Shown here one piece after another: positions 4,724 through 10,570 of a stretch of 10,570 bases of DNA (positions are counted from its first letter, which is position 1; every line of letters begins with the position of its first letter). The stretch spans positions 1 through 10,570 of the forward strand of contig JAFAVL010000792.1 in the NCBI GenBank assembly GCA_019242465.1, given 5' to 3'. A program made the position numbers and the translations under genes. The notes below the pieces were generated by a model. That model made no database searches, was not told the origin of the DNA, and was given only the letters and a program-made list of their open reading frames with translations. This DNA is from Chroococcidiopsidaceae cyanobacterium CP_BM_RX_35. Lineage in GTDB: Bacteria > Cyanobacteriota > Cyanobacteriia > Cyanobacteriales > Chroococcidiopsidaceae.

Positions 4724-5806
4724 ATGACAGCAACGCTATCAGCGCCCCAATCCATCGAGTCTTTGTTGGGTCAAGAAGCAGAAAACCTACTCACACATAA
4801 GGCAAAAGTTTCTAAAGATTTACTGCATCTACCGGGTTCTGACTTTGTAGACAGAATTTTTGCCTTAAGCGATCGCTCCCCCCAAGTGCTGCGCAGTCTT
4901 CAGCAGTTGTATTCCTTTGGTCGTCTTGCCAATACTGGCTATCTTTCCATCCTGCCCGTAGACCAAGGAATTGAACACTCAGCTGGGGCTTCCTTCGCAC
5001 CCAACCCGATCTACTTTGATGCCGAAAACATCATCAAACTAGCAATTGAAGCAGGCTGCAACGCCGTTGCCACCACGCTAGGAGTCTTGGGTATCGTTTC
5101 ACGCAAATATTGCCACAAAATCCCATTCATTGCGAAAATCAATCACAACGAACTGCTAACTTTCCCTAATCAATACGACCAAGTCATGTTTGCCTCTGTG
5201 GAGCAAGCCTGGGATTTAGGGGCTGTTGCTGTAGGAGCAACAATTTACTTTGGCTCAGAGCAATCAACCCGGCAGATTCAGGAAGTCAGCCAAGCTTTTG
5301 CTCTCGCCCATGAACTTGGCATGGCAACGATTCTTTGGTGTTATCTGCGGAATAACGCTTTCAAGCAAGATAAGGACTATCACCTGGCGGCTGATCTGAC
5401 GGGGCAGGCGAATCACTTAGGTGTCACAATTGAAGCCGACATCATTAAGCAGAAGCTGCCAGAATATAACCATGGCTATGAAGCGGTTGCTAAGGCCACT
5501 GGCAAAAGCTATGGCAAAACCAATGACCGAGTTTACACTGATTTAACCACCGATCACCCCATCGACCTAACCCGCTACCAGGTCCTAAATTGTTACTGTG
5601 GGCGTGCTGGGTTGATTAACTCCGGTGGGGCTTCTGGTAAGAATGACTTTGCCGAGGCGATTCGCACCGCTGTGATTAATAAACGGGCTGGCGGGACTGG
5701 ACTGATCTCTGGTCGCAAAACCTTCCAGCGACCGATGGAAGAAGGAGTAAAGCTATTTCATGCTATTCAGGATGTTTATTTGTCACCTGATGTAACTATT
5801 GCCTGA
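4724..5806 (+). CDS. Class I fructose-bisphosphate aldolase, DhnA/FbaB type
   Basis: The enzyme cleaves fructose-1,6-bisphosphate to dihydroxyacetone phosphate and glyceraldehyde-3-phosphate (and the reverse) in glycolysis, gluconeogenesis and the Calvin cycle, by a Schiff base without metal. The 360-residue product follows E. coli FbaB closely in block order: [20 protein letters not shown] at 67-86, [14 protein letters not shown] at 86-99, the GATIYFGSE strand at 171-179, the presumed Schiff-base lysine K242 in ADIIKQK, and phosphate-binding loops near [13 protein letters not shown] (293-305) and GTGLISGRK (324-332). ATG 4724 is chosen because GAGGAA lies 7 bp upstream; TTG 4709 would precede that site. 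A possible promoter is ATGTCA (4658-4663), 16 bp, TATTCT (4680-4685). It is transcribed alone and closed by the hairpin at 5818. Confidence 0.93.
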   Translation: MTATLSAPQSIESLLGQEAENLLTHKAKVSKDLLHLPGSDFVDRIFALSDRSPQVLRSLQQLYSFGRLANTGYLSILPVDQGIEHSAGASFAPNPIYFDAENIIKLAIEAGCNAVATTLGVLGIVSRKYCHKIPFIAKINHNELLTFPNQYDQVMFASVEQAWDLGAVAVGATIYFGSEQSTRQIQEVSQAFALAHELGMATILWCYLRNNAFKQDKDYHLAADLTGQANHLGVTIEADIIKQKLPEYNHGYEAVAKATGKSYGKTNDRVYTDLTTDHPIDLTRYQVLNCYCGRAGLINSGGASGKNDFAEAIRTAVINKRAGGTGLISGRKTFQRPMEEGVKLFHAIQDVYLSPDVTIA

Positions 5807-5817
5807 TCAAGGGAGTA

Positions 5818-5840
5818 GGGGAGAAAGAGTTGTTCTCCCC
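5818..5840 (+). terminator. Hairpin terminator after the aldolase gene
   Basis: GGGGAGAA (5818-5825) pairs perfectly with TTCTCCCC (5833-5840) around the 7-nt loop AGAGTTG, 12 bp after the aldolase stop. There is no T-run after it, which is common for cyanobacterial transcript ends. It may act as a terminator or as 3'-end protection. Confidence 0.65.
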
Positions 5841-6011
5841 CTGCTACATAGTCCTATGCTGTGTTCAGCCTCTAAACTTCTTAGCCAAACTTCTTGAAGT
5901 AGTTCAGTCGCCTTCTCAACACATAAGGGTCAGCTGAAAATATAACCTCGTGTAACATTATTGGCTACGAGACAAGTTGGCGCTAAGTGGTGTAAGTAAA
6001 CACTCCAGATG
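5841..6011. other. Intergenic region between aldolase and aminotransferase genes
   Basis: No supported gene is present. It contains a 9-bp direct repeat AAACTTCTT (5874-5882 and 5887-5895), whose second copy is part of the palindrome ACTTC-TT-GAAGT (5889-5900), and the dyad GTGT-N6-ACAC (5990-6003). These may be regulator sites for the downstream unit. Confidence 0.3.
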
Positions 6012-6040
6012 TTGATGGTCTGAGATATCCTAGATAGATT
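6012..6040 (+). promoter_or_regulatory. Candidate sigma-70-type promoter for the aminotransferase operon
   Basis: TTGATG (6012-6017) and TAGATT (6035-6040) are separated by 17 bp, each matching the consensus at four of six positions. Transcription would begin at about 6047, leaving a short leader before ATG 6065. This is inferred from consensus only. Confidence 0.35.
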
Positions 6041-6064
6041 AAAAGTTCGCCGGATAAAGTGAAC

Positions 6065-7231
6065 ATGAAGCTGGCAGCACGAGTTGTTCAGGTCCCCCCT
6101 TCCATGACGTTGGCGATCGCGGCTAAAGCCAAGGCGATGAGGGCAGAGGGCATAGAAGTGTGTAATTTCAGCGCTGGGGAACCAGATTTCGACACTCCAG
6201 CGCATATTAAAGCCGCAGCTAAGCGGGCACTTGATGAGGGTAAGACTAGATATGGTCCAGCGGCTGGGGAGCCGAAATTAAGGGAAGCGATTGCAAAGAA
6301 GCTACAAACCGACAACGCTCTCTTCTACGCAGCGGAAAATATCATTGTCACCAACGGCGGCAAGCATTCGTTGTTCAATTTGATATTGGCTTTAGTTGAA
6401 CCGGGCGATGAAGTTATCATCCCTGCTCCATACTGGGTGAGTTATCCAGAAATGGTGAAGCTAGCTAGTGGCGTGCCAACAATCGTCCAGACAGATGCCG
6501 CTACTAGCTATAAAATCACTCCTGACCAGCTGGCAAGTGCGGTTACACCTAAGACAAAGCTTTTCATCCTTAACTCTCCCTCTAATCCTACAGGCGTCGT
6601 CTATACTCCAGAGGAAATCCAGGCAATAGCAAAAGTTATTGTCGAAAAGGACATTCTCGTTGTTTCTGACGAAATTTACGAGAAAATCCTCTACGACGGA
6701 GCTAAACATATCAGTATTGGTTCGCTGGGACCAGAAATTTTTGCCCGGACTATCATCAGTAGTGGGTTTGCCAAAGCCTATTCCATGACAGGTTGGCGTG
6801 TAGGCTATTTGGCAGGACCAACTGAGCTAATTAAAGCAACTGCTACTATTCAAGGTCACAGTACCTCAAACGTTTGTACCTTTGCCCAATACGGCGCGAT
6901 CGCGGCTTTAGAAAGTTCTCAAGATTGCGTCGAACAGATGCGTCAAGCCTTTGCAGAGCGGCGGCAAGTGCTGCTTGACAGTCTCAACACTATCCCAGGT
7001 TTGGGTTGTGCACCTCCTGATGGGGCTTTCTACATGTTTATTAATATCGGCAAAACTGGAATGACATCGCTAGAATTCTGTGACGAGTTACTAGAAACTC
7101 AGCATGTTGCTACGATTCCGGGCATTGCTTTTGGTGCTAATGACCACATTCGCCTTTCCTACGCCACGGATATGACCTCAATTAAGAAAGGTGTGGAACG
7201 GCTAGATAAATTTGTGCGTTCGCGGCTTTAA
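6065..7231 (+). CDS. Pyridoxal-phosphate aminotransferase, class I (aspartate/prephenate type, AspC-like)
   Basis: This 388-residue enzyme of the subgroup I-gamma aminotransferases moves amino groups between aspartate (or prephenate/arogenate-type substrates) and 2-oxo acids. Visible marks are the opening [10 protein letters not shown] at 36-45, the Y-G-P-A-A-G segment at 63-68, SNPTG at 173-177 with the PLP-ring asparagine N174, SDEIYEK at 201-207 with D202 for the pyridine nitrogen, and the Schiff-base lysine K237 in [18 protein letters not shown]245 binds the cofactor phosphate and R363 (HIRLSY) the substrate carboxylate. ATG 6065 is chosen over GTG 6059 because the family begins MKLAARVxQVPPS. 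Only 3 bp separate its stop from the next gene. Cyanobacteria use such enzymes for aspartate and for phenylalanine/tyrosine synthesis; I cannot separate these roles from sequence. Confidence 0.93.
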   Translation: MKLAARVVQVPPSMTLAIAAKAKAMRAEGIEVCNFSAGEPDFDTPAHIKAAAKRALDEGKTRYGPAAGEPKLREAIAKKLQTDNALFYAAENIIVTNGGKHSLFNLILALVEPGDEVIIPAPYWVSYPEMVKLASGVPTIVQTDAATSYKITPDQLASAVTPKTKLFILNSPSNPTGVVYTPEEIQAIAKVIVEKDILVVSDEIYEKILYDGAKHISIGSLGPEIFARTIISSGFAKAYSMTGWRVGYLAGPTELIKATATIQGHSTSNVCTFAQYGAIAALESSQDCVEQMRQAFAERRQVLLDSLNTIPGLGCAPPDGAFYMFINIGKTGMTSLEFCDELLETQHVATIPGIAFGANDHIRLSYATDMTSIKKGVERLDKFVRSRL

Positions 7232-7234
7232 ACT

Positions 7235-8230
7235 ATGCGGGCAATGATTTTAGAGCAACCAGGTCAACCCCTGCGGTTAGCTAATTTACCAGTGCCAACT
7301 CCCCAACTGGGGCAGGTACTACTCCGCGTCCACGCCTGTGGTATCTGCCGGACAGATCTGCATATAGTGGATGGAGAGCTAACGCAGCCAAAACTCCCCC
7401 TAGTCCCTGGTCATCAAATTGTTGGTACTGTTGAGGCAATTGGCGATCACGTGGAGCAATTTACCGTCGGCGATCGCGTTGGCGTCCCTTGGCTGGGTTA
7501 CACTTGCAATCATTGTCGCTACTGTTTGAGCAGTCGTGAAAATCTGTGTGACTATGCTCAGTTCACTGGCTACCAAATTAACGGCGGCTATGCTGAGTAT
7601 ACAGTTGCCGATGAGCGTTTCTGCTTTCCCATCCCAGACGACTACCCCGATTTGCAAGCTGCCCCCTTGTTGTGTGCTGGACTCATCGGCTATCGTTCTT
7701 ACCGAATGGTTGGTGACGTAGAACGAATAGGTTTTTATGGATTTGGTTCTGCTGCTCACATTCTGATTCAAGTTGCACGTTATCAAGGGCGACAAGTGTA
7801 TGCCTTCACCCGCCCTGGCGATCAGGAGGGACAACAATTTGCTCGTCAACTTGGTGCTGTGTGGGCTGGAGGTTCTGACGAGTTACCACCAGAGCTGTTA
7901 GATGCGGCAATTCTGTTTGCACCTTCCGGCAAGCTTGTTCCGACAGCCCTGAGAGCGGTGGCGAAAGGGGGTGTTGTTGTCTGTGCCGAGATTCATATGA
8001 GTGACATTCCTTCATTTCCCTACGAAATTTTGTGGGAAGAGCGAGTTCTACGCTCCGTTGCCAATCTCACTCGTCGAGATGGGGTAGAGTTTTTGACATT
8101 AGCTCCCAAAATTCCGATTCGCACAGAGGTAGAGGCTTTTCCTTTCACCGATGCCAACGCTGCCCTCGATGCTGTGCGTAGTAGCAAGATTAATGGCGCA
8201 GCTGTTTTAGTAGTTGATGGTAATGGGTAA
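7235..8230 (+). CDS. Zinc-dependent alcohol dehydrogenase family protein
   Basis: This 331-residue medium-chain dehydrogenase oxidises an alcohol or reduces an aldehyde with NAD(P). All expected zinc ligands are visible: catalytic C38 (ACGICRTD), H60 (VPGHQIVG) and C147 (APLLCAG), and structural C91, C94, C97 and C105 (CNHCRYC...NLC). The nucleotide-binding turn is GFYGFGSAAH at 166-175. The protein is slightly shorter than common 340-350-residue ADHs and fits the compact zinc-binding ADH subfamily (TIGR02822-like, from memory). The gene begins 3 bp after the aminotransferase stop and its own stop overlaps the next gene by 8 bp, so all three are probably translated from one mRNA with coupling. 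Its substrate is unknown; amino-acid-derived aldehydes are possible given the upstream transaminase. Confidence 0.9.
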   Translation: MRAMILEQPGQPLRLANLPVPTPQLGQVLLRVHACGICRTDLHIVDGELTQPKLPLVPGHQIVGTVEAIGDHVEQFTVGDRVGVPWLGYTCNHCRYCLSSRENLCDYAQFTGYQINGGYAEYTVADERFCFPIPDDYPDLQAAPLLCAGLIGYRSYRMVGDVERIGFYGFGSAAHILIQVARYQGRQVYAFTRPGDQEGQQFARQLGAVWAGGSDELPPELLDAAILFAPSGKLVPTALRAVAKGGVVVCAEIHMSDIPSFPYEILWEERVLRSVANLTRRDGVEFLTLAPKIPIRTEVEAFPFTDANAALDAVRSSKINGAAVLVVDGNG

Positions 8231-9866
8231 AAAAACTCGCGGAACTATCGCTGCTGGAAATCGCAGAACGACTGAGGCAGGAATTGAAATCTTCCGGTTA
8301 GGCGGTAATGCTTTTGATGCAGCGGTAGCAGCTGTCTTAGCTTCCTTTGTAGCTGAATCAACGCTCTCCTCTGCTGCTGGTGGAGGATTCCTTTTAGCCC
8401 ATACCAAAGATAACCAAAATATTTTATTTGACTTTTTTTCTCAAACTCCGCGCTGCAAGAGAACTAAGGGCAAGCTCAAGGCAACGCCTATGGCAGCTCC
8501 GGCAACTCAAGGCAACGCCTGTGAAAGCTCTGGCGACTCAAGAGCGCAAGCTCAAGAGCGCGAACTCAATTTCTATCCAATCTTAGTTAATTTTGGTGAT
8601 GCGATACAGGAATTTCATATTGGTCTAGGCTCAATGGCAGTACCGGGAAATATCGGTGGGCTTTTTCATGTTCAGAAAAGGCTGGGTAGATTACCCTTTA
8701 GAGTTGTTGCCGAACCAGCAATCTGCTATGCCATAGATGGTATAGAAATAGATGATTTTCAATATTACTGCTTAACGCTTCTCAAAGAGATTTTAACGTT
8801 CTCTAAAGAGGGACGCCAGGTATATGCACCCGCTGGAGAACTACTCCGACCTGGAGAAGCTTTGTATATGAGAGATTTTGCCAATACTTTAGCTTATTTG
8901 GCTGAACAGGGGCCAAGAGAATTTTATGAAGGAGAGATCGCCCAGAAATTAGTGAAAGATTGTCAAGATCATGGAGGTTATCTAACAATGGATGACCTCA
9001 AAAACTATCAAGTTATAGAGAGGGAACCACTGATTGTAAACTATCGTGGTAATACATTCTTAACTAATCCTCCACCCAGTTCTGGCGGCATACTCATTAC
9101 TTTTGCTTTAGAGCTATTATCAAAAGTTAATTTAGCTGACATGGGCTTTGGCACCCCGCATCATTTGCAAACCTTAGCTCAAGTGATGTACTTAACGAAC
9201 GAAGCGAGGAAAGATGGATACGATACGAATCTTTATCAAAAAGATGTTGCTAAGAGATTTTTATCAACTGAGCATCTTACTCAATATGAGCAGCAATTAA
9301 TAAAAACAGTAAATAAATGGGGAAGCACTACCCATATCAGTGTCATCGATGATGAAGGTAATGCCGCTAGTGTGACGACAACTCATGGTGAAGGATCTTC
9401 ATACATCATTCCGGGAACGGGCATAATGGTCAATAATATGCTCGGAGAAGCAGATTTGAATCCTAATGGGTTCCATCTGTGGCAAGAGGACGTGCGGATT
9501 TCTTCAATGATGGCACCGACTATTGTGCTGAAAGATAGTCAACCAGAAATTGTGCTAGGTTCTGGTGGCTCTAATCGAATCAGGACAGCAATTTTACAAG
9601 TTATTTCTAATATAATTGATTTTAAGATGCCAGTTGATGTAGCGGTGAATAGTCCCCGAATCCACTGGGAAAATAATGTGTTTAATTTAGAACCAGGATT
9701 TAGTGAGGAGGCAATACAAGAAATGGTCAGTTCTCACAGTCAAATGATTTTATGGAATAAGAAGAATATGTTTTTTGGTGGTGTGCATACTGTAATGGAG
9801 AATGCAGAAGGCTCGATTTCCGGTGCTGGCGATCGCCGTAGAAATGGGGCAGTTGCGCAGGCGTAA
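8223..9866 (+). CDS. Gamma-glutamyltransferase (with in-frame repeat insertion)
   Basis: This N-terminal-nucleophile enzyme cleaves the gamma-glutamyl bond of glutathione and related compounds after splitting itself into two subunits. The 547-residue protein shows the family start (RGTIAAGN...AGIEIFRLGGNAFDAAVA), the GGGFLL segment at 53-58, PPPSSGG at 283-289, and the self-cleavage and catalytic site GSTTHISVIDDEGNAASVT at 367-385 with T369 as presumed nucleophile. The glycine loop LGSGGSNR at 445-452 follows. No signal peptide is visible, so it seems cytoplasmic, unlike E. coli Ggt. Residues about 80-113 are an arginine/alanine/serine-rich insert coded by tandem DNA repeats (8475-8564), placed after the loop that carries the substrate-binding arginine in relatives. 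ATG 8223 overlaps the ADH stop by 8 bp; ATG 8217 is an alternative. Otherwise the frame is intact. Confidence 0.9.
   Translation: MGKKTRGTIAAGNRRTTEAGIEIFRLGGNAFDAAVAAVLASFVAESTLSSAAGGGFLLAHTKDNQNILFDFFSQTPRCKRTKGKLKATPMAAPATQGNACESSGDSRAQAQERELNFYPILVNFGDAIQEFHIGLGSMAVPGNIGGLFHVQKRLGRLPFRVVAEPAICYAIDGIEIDDFQYYCLTLLKEILTFSKEGRQVYAPAGELLRPGEALYMRDFANTLAYLAEQGPREFYEGEIAQKLVKDCQDHGGYLTMDDLKNYQVIEREPLIVNYRGNTFLTNPPPSSGGILITFALELLSKVNLADMGFGTPHHLQTLAQVMYLTNEARKDGYDTNLYQKDVAKRFLSTEHLTQYEQQLIKTVNKWGSTTHISVIDDEGNAASVTTTHGEGSSYIIPGTGIMVNNMLGEADLNPNGFHLWQEDVRISSMMAPTIVLKDSQPEIVLGSGGSNRIRTAILQVISNIIDFKMPVDVAVNSPRIHWENNVFNLEPGFSEEAIQEMVSSHSQMILWNKKNMFFGGVHTVMENAEGSISGAGDRRRNGAVAQA
8475..8570 (+). repeat. 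Short tandem repeats inside the gamma-glutamyltransferase gene
   Basis: Two 31-bp units starting CTCAAGGCAACGCCT lie at 8475-8505 and 8506-8536 (26 of 31 identical). Two 14-bp units CTCAAGAGCGC(A/G)A(G/A) follow at 8537-8550 and 8551-8564, then a further CTCAA. The repeat frame stays open across the gene. The base pattern resembles short repetitive elements scattered in cyanobacterial genomes rather than the surrounding coding sequence. Confidence 0.85.
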
Positions 9867-9957
9867 GCTACGCAGATGTTACCCTTGCCCCATCATTTAT
9901 CTACAACTGCAGTGCCTTTAGCTATTTGTCCAAAGCCCAAATGAAAGCATTGAATAG
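9867..9957. terminator. Convergent intergenic spacer with inverted repeat
   Basis: TAGCTATT (9919-9926) and AATAGCTA (9953-9960) are perfect 8-bp arms around a 26-nt loop; the right arm includes the stop codon of the leftward cytochrome gene. Such a long-loop dyad between converging genes could serve as a two-way terminator, but the loop is long and there is no T-run. Confidence 0.25.
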
Positions 9958-10570
9958 CTAGAAACTTCCAGGATTATCATCTAACGCGAGCAAGAAGTTA
10001 ATGAGGTCAGTCTGCTGAGCCGCAGTGAAGCTAGCAGTCTGATCCACATAAAATTCATGACCAGTCCCATCAAGGTTACTGCGCACTAGGGCTGGGTTTG
10101 CCTTGTTAGCATCAATCACTAGCGCACGTAGTTGACGATCAACAAGAGCACGTAAGCTGTTAGCGCTGTCCGCAGGTATACCTTGGCTGAGGGTACCAGT
10201 CAGTCCTAAGCCATTGGGGTCAACAACAGTAAAACTGCCATCACGCCTAACCTTAAGGGCGCCTTTCCGCACCGATACCCCGCTGTCATGTAGATATGGC
10301 GCACTTAGATAGAGCCCACGTAAGGAAATGGTCTTATAGCCACCATCAGGCAGAATACCATTTGGTAGAGTCGTGGGGTTGGTACTGATACCATCCGTCG
10401 GCACATTCAACACTTCGGCTTCAGCCGTAGTAGGAACAGGAGTGTTAAAGGTATAGAGCTGAGGTGGCACAAGCAATTTGTTCAGGGCGAGGCGAGACTT
10501 AGCGCGAGCCGGGTTGCTACCTACTTCAGCAATGGGGTGAATCAAGTTATCGGTAAAGAAAGGCGGAATG
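9958..10570 (-). CDS. C-terminal part of a di-heme cytochrome c peroxidase / MauG-like protein (partial)
   Basis: The frame is open from the right edge to TAG at 9960-9958, giving 203 residues of the C-terminal part; the start lies outside. The diagnostic block is YKTISLRGLYLSAPYLHDSG, the conserved LRxxxxxAPYxHDG region of bacterial di-heme cytochrome c peroxidases, followed by VRKGAL where relatives have a segment preceding helix packing. The tail ends FTAAQQTDLINFLLALDDN, again typical. In this family two CXXCH haem motifs lie upstream, and none occurs in the visible part, as expected if they are beyond the edge. Relatives are periplasmic and reduce H2O2 or modify proteins. It converges on the gamma-glutamyltransferase gene. 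The exact substrate is unknown, and HDSG replaces the usual HDGS order. Confidence 0.8.
   Translation of the reverse strand, partial: IPPFFTDNLIHPIAEVGSNPARAKSRLALNKLLVPPQLYTFNTPVPTTAEAEVLNVPTDGISTNPTTLPNGILPDGGYKTISLRGLYLSAPYLHDSGVSVRKGALKVRRDGSFTVVDPNGLGLTGTLSQGIPADSANSLRALVDRQLRALVIDANKANPALVRSNLDGTGHEFYVDQTASFTAAQQTDLINFLLALDDNPGSF

Noticed and set aside
7400..7849. Minus-strand open frame of 149 codons opposite the alcohol dehydrogenase
   Set aside because: It is the antisense of a gene with all zinc-ligand motifs in place; no recognisable protein features or start signal.
8475..8570. Tandem units in the gamma-glutamyltransferase gene as a CRISPR array
   Set aside because: The units are contiguous without spacers, are imperfect and lie inside an intact reading frame.

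Overview
The window looks like a cyanobacterial chromosome. It encodes ChlI, the AAA+ ATPase subunit of magnesium chelatase, and carries seven exact copies of the cyanobacterial HIP1 octamer GCGATCGC. Several proteins also have a familiar cyanobacterial form: a DhnA-type class I aldolase, an AspC-like aminotransferase and a C-terminal piece of a di-heme cytochrome. I cannot name the species; a filamentous or chroococcidiopsid-type lineage would fit.

Layout. Positions 1-189 (minus) hold the N-terminus of a membrane protein that resembles cyanobacterial ATP-dependent Zn proteases and runs off the left edge. Positions 266-3065 are an accessory, scarred region. It begins and ends with two direct copies of a 135-bp sequence (266-400 and 2929-3063, three mismatches). 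The second copy is the leader immediately upstream of chlI. Between the copies lie an IS1-family remnant with intact insA but no insB; a BrnT-type toxin fragment with a full-length antitoxin; a glutathione S-transferase gene flanked by an imperfect 19-bp inverted pair that resembles integron attC ends; a 48-codon ORF; a degenerate tRNA-Lys(CTT); and the left end of an IS5-family element whose transposase is frameshifted and then cut off where the second repeat begins.

Positions 3066-5806 (plus) are housekeeping: chlI, a small hydrophobic protein 23 bp downstream, and after a 213-bp gap the class I fructose-bisphosphate aldolase gene, which ends in a strong hairpin. Positions 6065-9866 (plus) form a tight three-gene unit: class I aminotransferase, zinc alcohol dehydrogenase (3-bp gap) and gamma-glutamyltransferase (8-bp overlap). 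The gamma-glutamyltransferase carries an in-frame block of tandem repeats not expected in the family. Positions 9958-10570 (minus, converging on the previous unit) are the C-terminal part of a di-heme cytochrome c peroxidase/MauG-like protein.

How the genes work together. chlI serves chlorophyll synthesis and the aldolase serves central carbon metabolism. The aminotransferase-ADH-GGT unit probably shares one mRNA, but I cannot derive a joint pathway from the sequence. The most notable region is the insertion upstream of chlI: a duplicated chlI leader whose two inner boundaries are both marked by transposon debris, enclosing a patchwork of decaying mobile and cassette-like genes. I see no CRISPR array, no rRNA and no complete mobile element.
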